Shown here in pieces: positions 55,843 to 64,000 of a stretch of DNA of 64,000 bases. The translations under genes were made by a program, and so were the position numbers. The notes beneath the pieces were generated by a model that saw only the letters and a list, made by a program, of their open reading frames with translations, did no database searches and was not told the origin of the DNA. The stretch comes from Peteryoungia ipomoeae (GTDB lineage Bacteria > Pseudomonadota > Alphaproteobacteria > Rhizobiales > Rhizobiaceae), in NCBI RefSeq assembly GCF_004912165.1, contig NZ_STGV01000001.1, positions 744,001-808,000 of the forward strand, written 5' to 3'. Position 1 is the first letter of the stretch, and each line of letters begins with the position of its first letter.

Positions 55843-56640
55843 GTGAGCCTTCCCGTGGTCGATCTCGCCTTCCAAGCCCTGCTGCTTCTCTTTATCGCGG
55901 CCTTCATTGCCGGCTTCATCGATTCGATTGCGGGCGGCGGCGGGCTGATCACCATCCCGGCCATGCTGATCGCGGGCATCCCGCCGCTGGAAACGCTCGG
56001 CACCAACAAGCTGCAATCGATGTTCGGCGCGGGGTCTGCCACCCTCGCTTATGCCCGCAAAGGCCATGTGGACCTGAAGAAGCAATTGCCCATGGCGGCG
56101 ATGGCGGTCATCGGCGGGGCGCTCGGTGCCGTCGTCGCAAGCTTCGTTCCCGCAGCCGTGCTTCGCGCCTTCATGCCCTTCCTGCTCGTCGCCATCGCGC
56201 TCTATTTTGCGCTCAAGCCAAACCTTTCCGACATCGACAGCCACCAGCGCCTGACACCCTTTGCCTTCGGCCTCACCTTCGTGCCGATGATCGGCTTCTA
56301 TGACGGCGTCTTCGGGCCCGGCACCGGCTCCTTCTTCATGCTCGCCTTCGTTTCGCTCGCCGGCTTCGGCATGCTGAAGGCAACGGCGCATACGAAGCTC
56401 CTGAACCTCGGCTCCAATCTCGGCGCTTTCCTGGTCTTCGTGCTCGGCGGCGTTGTCTTGTGGAAGGTTGGCCTGATGATGGGCATCGGCCAATTCCTCG
56501 GCGCCCAGACCGGCTCGAAACTTGCGATGAAAAACGGTGCGCGGCTGATCAAGCCACTGCTCGTGATCACCTGCGTCGCGCTCGCCATCCGTCTACTTGC
56601 CGACCCGACAAATCCGATCCGCATCTGGATCGGGGTCTGA
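55843..56640 (+). CDS. TauE/SafE (TSUP) family permease
   Basis: 265 residues with about eight spans, from a GTG at 55843. Both duplicated TSUP motifs are visible: 'AGFIDSIAGGGGLITIPAML' and 'GFYDGVFGPGTGSFFMLAFV'. The family exports sulfite/sulfoacetate or moves other organic anions; placed inside a cob region it has also been proposed for cobalt, but that is only context. It converges with cobO, with 4 bp between stops, and interrupts the cob gene direction. Confidence 0.86.
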   Translation: MSLPVVDLAFQALLLLFIAAFIAGFIDSIAGGGGLITIPAMLIAGIPPLETLGTNKLQSMFGAGSATLAYARKGHVDLKKQLPMAAMAVIGGALGAVVASFVPAAVLRAFMPFLLVAIALYFALKPNLSDIDSHQRLTPFAFGLTFVPMIGFYDGVFGPGTGSFFMLAFVSLAGFGMLKATAHTKLLNLGSNLGAFLVFVLGGVVLWKVGLMMGIGQFLGAQTGSKLAMKNGARLIKPLLVITCVALAIRLLADPTNPIRIWIGV

Positions 56641-56644
56641 TCGA

Positions 56645-57283
56645 TCAGTACTCCACGCCGATCTGCGCCTTGATGCCGGAGCGGAACGGGTGTTTCACAA
56701 GCTCCATTTCAGTGACGAGATCGGCAAGCTCGATCAGTTCGTCCTTGGCGTTGCGGCCTGTCAGCACGACATGGGTCATGTCGGGCTTTTCGGTCGCGAG
56801 GAATTCCAGCACTTCGGCGAGATCGATGTAGTCGTAGCGGATCGCGATGTTGACCTCGTCCAGCAGAACCATGGAATTTGTCGGATCGCGAATAAGGTCC
56901 TTCGCTTTTTCCCAGGCGGCCTTGGCCATGGCGATGTCGCGCGCCTTGTCCTGCGTTTCCCAGGTGAAGCCCTCGCCCATGGTGTGGAACTCGCAGAGAT
57001 CCGAGAAGTGACCGAGGATCAGGTCCCGCTCGCCGGTCGACATCGCCCCTTTGATGAACTGCACCACGGCGCATTTCTTCCCATGGGCGATGTGCCGGAA
57101 GATCATGCCGAAGGCGGCGGAGGATTTGCCTTTGCCCTTGCCGGTATGGACGATGATCAGGCCCTTTTCGCCTGTCTTCGTCGCCATGATCTTGTCGCGC
57201 GCGGCCTTTTTCTTGGCCATCTTCTCCGCATGGCGGGCGAGATCGACCTCGGGGTTCTGGATGTTGTTGTCGTCGTCGCTCAT
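56645..57283 (-). CDS. cobO: Cob(I)yrinic acid a,c-diamide adenosyltransferase
   Basis: Transfers the adenosyl group of ATP to cobalt. 212 residues from ATG 57281-57283, overlapping the cobN stop by 4 bp. P-loop 'GLIIVHTGKGKGKSSAAFGM' near residue 45, 'VVQFIKGAMSTGERDL', 'MVLLDEVNIAIRYDYIDLAE' and 'THVVLTGRNAKDELIELADL' are typical of CobA/CobO. Last gene of cobP-W-N-O. Confidence 0.96.
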   Translation of the reverse strand: MSDDDNNIQNPEVDLARHAEKMAKKKAARDKIMATKTGEKGLIIVHTGKGKGKSSAAFGMIFRHIAHGKKCAVVQFIKGAMSTGERDLILGHFSDLCEFHTMGEGFTWETQDKARDIAMAKAAWEKAKDLIRDPTNSMVLLDEVNIAIRYDYIDLAEVLEFLATEKPDMTHVVLTGRNAKDELIELADLVTEMELVKHPFRSGIKAQIGVEY

Positions 57284-60200
57284 CTCAACACTTCCTTCAA
57301 ATCCCTGGCGCCGGCAGAGGCCAGCTCCTCCAATGTAAACTTCGCCGAATTGCTCTTCGGCGTCCACAGGCCCCGTTCGATGGCCTCGACCAGCCGTTCG
57401 GCCAATTCCTTCTGTGCCGGGGCATTCTTGTCGGCCATGAAGTCGCGCACCCGCTCATCCAGGATAAAGGCCTGATAGACCGCCTCGAAATGGTGGTCGC
57501 GCACGGCGCCCGTCGTCGCGGCAAAGGCGAACATGTAGTCAACGGTCGCGGTGATCTCGAAGGCACCCTTGTAACCGTGACGCATGACGCCCTCGATCCA
57601 CTTGGGATTGACGACACGGGCGCGCACCACGCGGCCGATCTCCTCCTCAAGGCTGCGGATCACAGGCTTTTCGGGCCGCGAGTGGTCGTTGTGATAGACC
57701 TTCGGCCTCACGCCCGCGACATGCTCGACTGCCGCCGTCATGCCGCCCTCGAACTGGTAGTAATCGTCGCTGTCGAGCAAGTCATGCTCGCGATTGTCCT
57801 GGTTTTGCACCACGGCCTGAACCGAGCGCAGCCGCTCCTCGAAAAGCCCACGCTCCGCCTTGCCGTCCTCGCCGGCGCCATAAGCATAGCCGCCCCAGAC
57901 GAGATAGCTTTCAGCCAGGTCAGCCCGCTCAGACCAGCCCTTCTCATCGATCAGCGCTTGCAGGCCAGCACCATAGGCACCGGGCTTGGAGCCGAAGACA
58001 CGGTAGCCGGCGCGGCGGGCGGCCTGCTTGTCATCCAGCCCCTCGGACAACAGTGTTTCGATGTCCGCCCGCATGCGTGCCGCAATCGGATTGTCGTCCT
58101 CGTCCTCATCAAGGCTTGCGATAGCCCGCACCGCCTTGTCGAACAGGGCAATCTGTTCGGGGAACGCATCGCGGAAGAAGCCTGATATGCGCAGGGTGAC
58201 GTCAACACGCGGACGTCCCAGGATCGCCATCGGGATGACCTCGAAACCGGTGACGCGGCGCGATGCCATGTCCCAGAGCGGCTTCACGCCAATGAGTGCC
58301 AGCGCCTGCGCGATGTCATCGCCGCCGGTGCGCATGTTCGACGTGCCCCAGGCGGTGAGACCGAAAGATTTCGGCCATTCGCCATGATCCTGCACGTAAC
58401 GCTGGATCAGGAGTTCTGCGGACTTCTTGCCGAGTTCGTAGGCCGCCGGCGTCGGTACGGCGCGGCTGTCGACGGAGTAGAAATTGCGTCCCGTGGGCAG
58501 CACGTCGGGACGGCCGCGGGTCGGCGCGCCCGAGGGACCGGGAGGCACGAAACGACCGGAGAGGCCTCTCAGCAGGCCTTGGATTTCGGCGGCTCCGGAT
58601 CTGACAACGGCGGGCTTCAGTCTGGCTTCGATTTCGGCGAGCACGGCGCGGGTTCTCGGCCAGTTATCCGGGCAACCGAGCTCGCCGGAAACGAGTTTGG
58701 CAGCGAGCAGCTCGATGCGCTCCACCGTGTCGCCCTGGGTGCGCCAAGGGGCGTCAGTGAGATCGGCAAGGATTGCGGGTTTTCCCTCGGTCCAAGGGGC
58801 CGACATCACGCAGTCGAGGGGATCGAACCTCGGCCCCTCATCCGCCCTCCGGGCCCCTTCTCCCCCCAGGCGGGAAGAAGGGGGCACGCCATCGTCCGTC
58901 TCATCCTTCTCCCCGTTTAACGGAGAGAATGTGGCCGGCAGGCCGGATGAGGAGCTATCTCCCAATACATCCGCCGCGATCGCCCGCTGCAAACTCGCAT
59001 CACCGCCCTCGCCCAGCGCGCGCGGCACCCGCGCCAGCGCCACGACCAGGTCCGTCAGCAGCCGTCCTTCCGGCGCTTTCCCGAAGATGTGCAAGCCGTC
59101 ACGAATCTGCATTTCCTTCAGATCGCAGAGATAGGCGTCGAGCTTCTCCAGAGCGGTTTCTTCAGCGTCGCCCTTGGCAATGCCGGCGTCCTGATCAAGG
59201 CCGATATCGGCTATCAACTCCAGGATCTGCTTCTTCAGAAGCACCAGCCGGCGCGGATCGCCGCCGGCCGCTTCGTAATACTCGTCGACCAGCGCCTCGA
59301 GGTCCTTCAGCGGGCCATAGGATTCGGCCCGGGTCAGTGGCGGCGTGAGATGGTCGATGATGACGGCGGCGCTGCGGCGCTTGGCCTGCGTGCCCTCACC
59401 GGGATCGTTGACGATGAAGGGATAGAGATGCGGCAGCGGTCCGAAGACGGCTTCTGGAAAACAGCTCTCGGACAGGGCCAGCGCCTTGCCCGGCAGCCAT
59501 TCCAGATTGCCGTGCTTGCCCATGTGGATGATCGCCTGCGCTCCAAATTCACGACGCAGGAAGGCGTAGAAAGCAAGATAGCCGTGCGGCGGCACCAGGT
59601 CCGGAGAATGATAGGTTTCCTTGGGGTCGATGTTGTAGCCGCGCGCCGGTTGGATGCCGATCATGAGCTTGCCAAAGCGCATCAGCGGCAGTGCGAAACT
59701 GCCCTCGACATGAAAAGGGTCGCTGTCGGGCATGCCCCAGCGAGCGGTCTCACGATCCTGAATCTCTTTTGGAAGACTATCGAAGAACGCATTGTAATCG
59801 CTAAGAGACAGTCGCTCACGGATGACCCTTCCGTCATGCGCGGCATTGGTTGGTCCCGCCATCAGCGCCTGGATCAGCGCGTCGCCGTCCGGCGGCAGAT
59901 CTGCGACATCGTAGCCGGCATCGCGCATCGCGCGCATGACCTCAATCGTGCCGGCTGGCGTATCCAGGCCCACGCCGTTGCCGAGACGTCCGTCGCGGTT
60001 CGGATAGTTGGCCATCACAAGTGCGACGCGGCGGTCCGCGGGCTCGGTGGCGCGGAGCCTTGCCCAATTCGCCGCGAGTTCAGCGACGAAACGCATGCGG
60101 CCCGGATCAGGCTCGTGGCTGACGAGGTTGACCTCCACCTCTTCGTTGAACCGCGCCTTCGACTTGAAAGAAACGGCGCGGCTCAAGACGCGGCCGTCGA

Positions 60201-61341
60201 CTTCCGGAAGGGCAACGCTCATCGCAAGATCGCGAGCGCTGAGGCCTTGCGTGGAATTCTCCCAGGTGGCGCGGGGCGATGACGAGAAGATCGCCTGCAG
60301 GACGACAGCGCCCGTCTCGTCAAGGACCGTCGACGGATGTTCCGCGCCCGGAGACGAGACGGCGAAACCCGTGGCATTGACTACTACTGCCGGCGGAAAC
60401 CGTTTGAAGATGGCGCGAAGCGTATCGACCGAGACCTGATCCTTGAGGCTCGATACGAAGACGGGCAGCGGGATCAGGCCCTGCTCCTTCAAAGCCGAAA
60501 TCATGGCTTCGACGGGCGCCGTTTCGCCACTCTGGACGAGGGCATGGTAGAAGCAGAGCGGCGCGATCTTTCCAGTCCCTGCATGCGGGGCGAGGCTCAG
60601 GGTCAGGTTCTCGTCTTCAACTGTCGCCTGCCCCTCATCCGCCCTGCGGGCACCTTCTCCCCGTGAACGGGGAGAGGGAGGCACGCCGCCGGCCACAAGA
60701 CCGCTCTCTCGCCTTATCGGAGACATGGCCGACAGGTCAGAGGGGGGCGCCGGGAACGCCAGCCTTTCCCACTCCTCGACCCCAATCACGCCCCTGCCCG
60801 GCCACCAGATTCCGGCCTTCAAGAGTGGGCGGGCCGGCTCCGGGCGCTCGTCACCACGCAGCATCGCCTCCGCGTAAGCCACGAAGGCGGCCGCATTGCC
60901 AGCCCCGCCCTCGGTGAGATAGCTCCAGAGCGGCTGCCGGTCGTTTTCGGCGCCGGATTGGAACGGCAACAGCCCTTCGTCCGGCTTGTCGTCCCCCGGC
61001 AGCACGACGATGGCGGCACCGCTGCGGCGGGCGCAGGCATGCAGAGCCTCCAATGCGTAGTGAAAATAGCTCGCTCCGCCCAGTGCCCTCACCACGATCA
61101 ACCGGGCATGACGCGCCGTGCGCTCGATATAGGTATCGACCGACATCGGATGTTTGAGCGCCATCAGGCTCGCCAGCCGCCAGCGCAGTGTGTGATCGCT
61201 CCTTGCCTGAACGGCTGCGGCAATGGCCGCAAGTTCGGTGTCGGCCGCGGAGAGAAACAGGATGTCTCCCGGCGTCTGACCAAGATCGATCGCCTCGTCG
61301 CCGTCGCTGATCGATCCTTTCTGGGCAAGAAGCAGATGCAT
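57280..61341 (-). CDS. cobN: Cobaltochelatase large subunit with two in-frame RIME-like insertions
   Basis: ATP-dependent insertion of cobalt into hydrogenobyrinic acid a,c-diamide, with CobS and CobT (not in this window). 1353 residues: 'WWPGRGVIGVEEWERLAF', 'CFYHALVQSGETAPVEAMIS', 'IHMGKHGNLEWLPGKALALS' and 'LTAWGTSNMRTGGDDIAQAL' are conserved in the BchH/CobN family. The length exceeds the usual roughly 1275 residues by about 80. Two segments, about residues 198-237 and 796-836, are RIME-like repeat DNA and share 'GEGARRADEG'. The second interrupts 'AIAADVLGD' and 'FDPLDCVMSAPW'. The frame stays open throughout. Confidence 0.95.
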   Translation of the reverse strand: MHLLLAQKGSISDGDEAIDLGQTPGDILFLSAADTELAAIAAAVQARSDHTLRWRLASLMALKHPMSVDTYIERTARHARLIVVRALGGASYFHYALEALHACARRSGAAIVVLPGDDKPDEGLLPFQSGAENDRQPLWSYLTEGGAGNAAAFVAYAEAMLRGDERPEPARPLLKAGIWWPGRGVIGVEEWERLAFPAPPSDLSAMSPIRRESGLVAGGVPPSPRSRGEGARRADEGQATVEDENLTLSLAPHAGTGKIAPLCFYHALVQSGETAPVEAMISALKEQGLIPLPVFVSSLKDQVSVDTLRAIFKRFPPAVVVNATGFAVSSPGAEHPSTVLDETGAVVLQAIFSSSPRATWENSTQGLSARDLAMSVALPEVDGRVLSRAVSFKSKARFNEEVEVNLVSHEPDPGRMRFVAELAANWARLRATEPADRRVALVMANYPNRDGRLGNGVGLDTPAGTIEVMRAMRDAGYDVADLPPDGDALIQALMAGPTNAAHDGRVIRERLSLSDYNAFFDSLPKEIQDRETARWGMPDSDPFHVEGSFALPLMRFGKLMIGIQPARGYNIDPKETYHSPDLVPPHGYLAFYAFLRREFGAQAIIHMGKHGNLEWLPGKALALSESCFPEAVFGPLPHLYPFIVNDPGEGTQAKRRSAAVIIDHLTPPLTRAESYGPLKDLEALVDEYYEAAGGDPRRLVLLKKQILELIADIGLDQDAGIAKGDAEETALEKLDAYLCDLKEMQIRDGLHIFGKAPEGRLLTDLVVALARVPRALGEGGDASLQRAIAADVLGDSSSSGLPATFSPLNGEKDETDDGVPPSSRLGGEGARRADEGPRFDPLDCVMSAPWTEGKPAILADLTDAPWRTQGDTVERIELLAAKLVSGELGCPDNWPRTRAVLAEIEARLKPAVVRSGAAEIQGLLRGLSGRFVPPGPSGAPTRGRPDVLPTGRNFYSVDSRAVPTPAAYELGKKSAELLIQRYVQDHGEWPKSFGLTAWGTSNMRTGGDDIAQALALIGVKPLWDMASRRVTGFEVIPMAILGRPRVDVTLRISGFFRDAFPEQIALFDKAVRAIASLDEDEDDNPIAARMRADIETLLSEGLDDKQAARRAGYRVFGSKPGAYGAGLQALIDEKGWSERADLAESYLVWGGYAYGAGEDGKAERGLFEERLRSVQAVVQNQDNREHDLLDSDDYYQFEGGMTAAVEHVAGVRPKVYHNDHSRPEKPVIRSLEEEIGRVVRARVVNPKWIEGVMRHGYKGAFEITATVDYMFAFAATTGAVRDHHFEAVYQAFILDERVRDFMADKNAPAQKELAERLVEAIERGLWTPKSNSAKFTLEELASAGARDLKEVLR
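58833..58955 (-). repeat. RIME-like element inside cobN (second in the protein)
   Basis: 123 bp (41 codons, so frame-neutral) with the ends GCCCCTCATCCG and CGGATGAGGAGC and two inner palindromes related to CCTTCTCCCC...GGGAGAAGG. Read in the cobN direction it encodes 'DGVPPSSRLGGEGARRADEG'. It is better preserved than the copy at 60630. Confidence 0.85.
60630..60748 (-). repeat. RIME-like element inside cobN (first in the protein), degenerate
   Basis: About 119 bp starting GCCCCTCATCCGCC, with one clear palindrome (CTTCTCCCCG-tgaa-CGGGGAG) and a decayed second half and right end. In the cobN direction it encodes 'GGVPPSPRSRGEGARRADEG', the same reading frame and orientation as the copy at 58833. 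The exact right boundary is uncertain by a few bases. Confidence 0.75.
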
Positions 61342-61344
61342 GGG

Positions 61345-62421
61345 TCAGCCAGCCGCCGCCTGGACGTCCTCGACGACGGAGGCGAAATCCCATTCGTGCA
61401 GGCCGATCACCACGAGCCGCGTCTCGCGCTTGTCGCCCGAGGTCCAAGGGCGATCGAAATAGCTTTCGACGCGGGTGCCGACAGCCTGGATGACGAGCCG
61501 CATCGGTTTGCCGGGCACGTCGATAAAGCCTTTCAAGCGCAGAATGTCATGCTTCTCGATCACCGGCTTCAGCCGATCGATAAAGTCTGCGGGATCCTTG
61601 ATCTCGCCCAGCTTCAGCACGAAGCTCTCAAACTCATCGTGGTCATGATGATGATCGTGATCCTCGCCGGAGGCATGCAGCGCCTCGTGCTCCAGCTCGT
61701 GATGCGATTTGCGGTTATCGATGTCGTCCTCGGTGCTGGCGCCGATGCCGAGCAGGACGATCGATGGCACCTCGCCATTCTTCGCCTCGATCAAGGACGG
61801 TTTGCGGCTGGTACGGCCGGTCACCTCGGCACGCACAGCGGCAATACGCTCGGCATCGAGCAAGTCCGTCTTGTTGAGCACGATCAGGTCGGCGCAGGTC
61901 AGCTGATCCTCGAACAGTTCCTCGATAGGGCTCTCATGATCGAGATTGTCGTCCTCGGCGCGCTGGGCAGCGACCGCGTCATGGTCATCGGCAAAGCGGC
62001 CGGCGGCAACCGCTGCGCTGTCGACTACGGTCACGACGCCGTCGACCGTGACACGGGTGCGGATGTCCGGCCAGTTGAAGGCGGCGACCAGCGGCTGCGG
62101 CAGCGCCAGGCCTGAGGTTTCGATAACGATATGATCAGGCTTGACGTCGCGGTCGAGCAGCTTCTGCATGGTCGGCACGAAATCGTCGGCGACGGTGCAG
62201 CAGATGCAGCCATTGGTGAGCTCGATGATGTCGTCCTCGGTGCAGTTATCGGTGCCGCAGCCTTTCAGCACGTCGCCATCGACGCCGAGATCGCCGAACT
62301 CGTTGATGATGAGCGCAATCTTCTTGCCGCCGGCATTCATCAGCATGTTGCGGATGATGGTGGTTTTGCCCGCGCCGAGGAAACCTGTGATGACGGTGGC
62401 GGGGATCTTTTGCTGCAACAT
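61345..62421 (-). CDS. cobW: Cobalamin biosynthesis GTPase CobW
   Basis: COG0523 metallochaperone GTPase that is thought to deliver cobalt for CobN. 358 residues: Walker A 'GFLGAGKTTIIRNML' at residue 12, the metal motif 'TNGCICCTVADDFV' (CxCC) near 70, 'VIETSGLALPQP', and guanine-binding 'VLNKTDLLD'. A His/Asp-rich loop 'GEDHDHHHDHDEFES' lies near residue 252. It sits 3 bp from both cobN and cobP, in one operon. Confidence 0.95.
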   Translation of the reverse strand: MLQQKIPATVITGFLGAGKTTIIRNMLMNAGGKKIALIINEFGDLGVDGDVLKGCGTDNCTEDDIIELTNGCICCTVADDFVPTMQKLLDRDVKPDHIVIETSGLALPQPLVAAFNWPDIRTRVTVDGVVTVVDSAAVAAGRFADDHDAVAAQRAEDDNLDHESPIEELFEDQLTCADLIVLNKTDLLDAERIAAVRAEVTGRTSRKPSLIEAKNGEVPSIVLLGIGASTEDDIDNRKSHHELEHEALHASGEDHDHHHDHDEFESFVLKLGEIKDPADFIDRLKPVIEKHDILRLKGFIDVPGKPMRLVIQAVGTRVESYFDRPWTSGDKRETRLVVIGLHEWDFASVVEDVQAAAG

Positions 62422-62424
62422 GGT

Positions 62425-62955
62425 TCAACCCTTCATTTTCAGCGGCAGTCCAGCCGCAACGAAATAGACCTCTGCCGCCTGGGCGGCGATGGCTTGGTGA
62501 AGACGGCCGGCATGGTCGCGAAAGGCACGCGCCATCTTGTTCTCGGGCACGATGCCAAGACCGACTTCATTGGAGACAAGGATGACGGTGGCCTTGAGAT
62601 CGCCGAGCTTTGCCGCAAGGGCCGCGCCCTCGGCGTCGACATCGCGGCCTTCCTCCATCATCAGATTGGTGACCCAGAGGGTCAGGCAGTCAACCAGGAT
62701 GACGCGTCCAGGCTGATCCAGCTTGGCAAGCGCATCTCTGAGAGCGATGGGCTCCTCATACGTCGTCCAGCCGTCGCTGGCGCGGTCGGCCTTGTGGGTC
62801 GCGATGCGGGCCGCCATCTCCTCGTCCCAGGGACGTCCGGTGGCGAGATACAGGCGTTCATGGCCGGAAGCGCGCGCGAGCCCTTCGGCGAATCGCGACT
62901 TTCCTGACCGGGCACCGCCGAGAACGAGAATGGAATGAGGACGAGAAATGCTCAT
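62425..62955 (-). CDS. cobP: Adenosylcobinamide kinase/adenosylcobinamide-phosphate guanylyltransferase
   Basis: Bifunctional CobU/CobP that phosphorylates adenosylcobinamide and then attaches GMP. 176 residues from ATG 62953-62955: P-loop '[20 protein letters not shown]', '[20 protein letters not shown]', '[19 protein letters not shown]' and '[20 protein letters not shown]'. The open frame upstream of this ATG runs into the riboswitch leader. First gene of cobP-W-N-O. Confidence 0.95.
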   Translation of the reverse strand: MSISRPHSILVLGGARSGKSRFAEGLARASGHERLYLATGRPWDEEMAARIATHKADRASDGWTTYEEPIALRDALAKLDQPGRVILVDCLTLWVTNLMMEEGRDVDAEGAALAAKLGDLKATVILVSNEVGLGIVPENKMARAFRDHAGRLHQAIAAQAAEVYFVAAGLPLKMKG

Positions 62956-63157
62956 TGCGCGCCCGTCTGCCCGGTGGCGCAGCACACAGCCGCAGCGCCG
63001 GCATTTCGCCCCTGCAACGTCTCGATCGATGCGCGAACCGACGATACGGTCCGGCAGCGGCGGGACCATCTGGACCCGCGGATGCAATGCGTCGCCACGA
63101 CAACCTCCGTGCTGGCAACGGGGAGACCTCCCCAGTGTGGGCACCATGCCCGTGGAT

Positions 63158-63475
63158 GGCAGGTCTCCTGGCTCGCAGGTCGTGGCCTTCGGGGCCAGCG
63201 GATTTTCCTCACCTTCCCAGGGTTAGCGCGCGACACGAAAGAGCGGACGATTCGTAGACATAGAGGCGTCCTGCCCCGGCTGATCGTGTCGCCACCCCAG
63301 TGGCTTTTCCGATCTGCCGTTCAGAAAGGCCGGCCGCATCGTGCGACCCGTCACCTTAAGGAACCGGCAGAGCGGATGGAAAACCCTCGCTGCAATACAG
63401 TCGCGGGGTCGGCTGCGTTCCGCGTGCCCGGTTGGGGTCCACGCCTTCGCATTCCCTTTTGCTCTCCGGACACCA
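63158..63475 (-). promoter_or_regulatory. Cobalamin riboswitch upstream of cobPWNO
   Basis: On the reverse strand the conserved pieces follow in order: AAAAGGGAATGCG near 63450-63460, ACCCCGCGACTGTA near 63400, AAGCCACTGGGG near 63305, CTGGGAAGGTGAGGAAAATCC near 63205-63225, and the B12 box GCCAGGAGACCTGCC ending at 63158. The element is long, with an enlarged peripheral region of about 80 nt between the last two cores. Just downstream, GGGGAGGTCTCCCC (63120-63133) can pair with the GGAGACC of the B12 box, a candidate expression platform. It should lower cobPWNO expression when adenosylcobalamin is abundant. No protein gene is seen in 62956-63575. Confidence 0.9.
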
Positions 63476-63575
63476 TCTCTGACATCCGAAAACCATCCGT
63501 AACGAGGATTAGGCCGAGGCCGGAGCCGAGTCAATCGCCTCGCTTGCGGCAGAAATGCAGGTCGCTGTCACACGG

Positions 63576-64000
63576 TCAGTGCTGGGGCACCAGGCAGTCT
63601 GCATTGCCGACGGCATCGCAGTCCGCTCCCAGGCGCACCGCGCCGCTTGCGCCGTCGTCGACCGTCGCGCTGCGTGGCGCGCGGACCGGTTTGGCGGCCT
63701 GTGGCTGGACAGTCGTCACGCTCGTCCGCGCGGCAACAGGCGCCTCGGTCGCCAGAATGGTCGAAATCTTCGGTGGATGCCTCACGACACGCAAGCGCGG
63801 CGTGGTCAGCGAAAAGGCATAGCGGATGCGGGCGGCGATCTGCTCGGCGAGCTGCTCCCGGCCATAGCGCGGGTCATCCGTCGAGGCATCAACGACAAGC
63901 TTCGCCTCGGCGACGGGCTCCCCTGTTTCAACAGAGCTTGCGGTGACCGTCACATGGGCCCGGTCGAGATTCCGACGGGCGTTGAAGCCCTTGGTCAGTC
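63576..64000 (-). CDS. Hypothetical protein, N-terminal end outside the window
   Basis: An open reverse frame runs from the right edge to a TGA at 63576-63578, giving 140 visible residues. The segment begins LTKGFNARRNLDRAHVTVTA and continues 'LVVDASTDDPRYGREQLAEQ', then a Pro/Ala/Thr-rich part and a C-terminal 'CDAVGNADCLVPQH' with two cysteines. The gene is not recognised. A GTG at 63951-63953 could be a start, but the frame is open beyond it. It lies upstream of the cobalamin riboswitch in the same direction. Confidence 0.6.
   Translation of the reverse strand, partial: LTKGFNARRNLDRAHVTVTASSVETGEPVAEAKLVVDASTDDPRYGREQLAEQIAARIRYAFSLTTPRLRVVRHPPKISTILATEAPVAARTSVTTVQPQAAKPVRAPRSATVDDGASGAVRLGADCDAVGNADCLVPQH

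Overview
The window looks like the chromosome of a member of the Rhizobiaceae (Rhizobium/Agrobacterium/Sinorhizobium group). It is GC-rich and carries the aapJQMP general amino-acid transporter, an EipB-type envelope protein, a polyhydroxyalkanoate synthase and a phasin, ClpA/ClpS, a DUF1127 protein, a three-hairpin CCUCCUCCC small RNA of the rhizobial 'cuckoo' (alpha-r14) type, RIME-like palindromic repeats and a largely aerobic-type cobalamin pathway. All functional names rest on reading the translated sequences and recalling family signatures; no database search was run.

Layout. 1-2 kb: tsf (cut by the left edge) and rpsB, read leftward. 2-6 kb: eipB, then a rightward run of ridA-like, glycerophosphodiesterase, GNAT/FemAB-like and HIT genes. 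6-12 kb (leftward): azlCD, clpS-clpA, a phasin, DUF3126 and cysE. 12-16.4 kb: enoyl-CoA hydratase, alpha/beta hydrolase, a CHCC zinc-finger protein, a flavin monooxygenase and metC. 16.7-21.1 kb: aapJQMP with a strong terminator. 21-26.2 kb: a degenerate SNase-like protein, tRNA-Arg, an NDUFS4-like subunit, tRNA-Pro, DUF192, a tandem cold-shock protein, gloA, a lipoprotein and three tRNA-Glu genes, each behind its own promoter. 26-41.6 kb: recJ, hom, an aminotransferase, phaC, sfsA, map, radC, sthA, two MFS transporters and a luciferase-like oxidoreductase. 41.8-47.7 kb: tig, tRNA-Leu, a GDYXXLXY/DUF2157 pair, the small RNA, DUF1127, a nucleoside hydrolase and a GFA protein.

47.7-63.5 kb is the cobalamin region, all leftward except one TauE/SafE permease. 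A cobalamin riboswitch precedes cobP-cobW-cobN-cobO. A second operon runs cbiX, cobH, cobL, cobI, cobJ, cobM. Together they encode much of the route from precorrin-2 to adenosylcobyrinic acid a,c-diamide: ring methylation (CobI, J, M, L), rearrangement (CobH), cobalt insertion (CobN), adenosylation (CobO) and nucleotide-loop activation (CobP). cobG and cobK are not in the window.

Most unusual points: two RIME-like palindromic elements sit in frame inside cobN, in the same orientation and reading frame, and together account for its excess length; a DUF429-like domain is fused in frame to CobH; CbiG is fused to CobJ, and the early cobalt chelatase CbiX is encoded beside the late chelatase CobN; the 'cuckoo' small RNA shows the anti-Shine-Dalgarno motif in all three hairpin loops; and three identical tRNA-Glu genes repeat at exactly 253 bp although their spacers have diverged.
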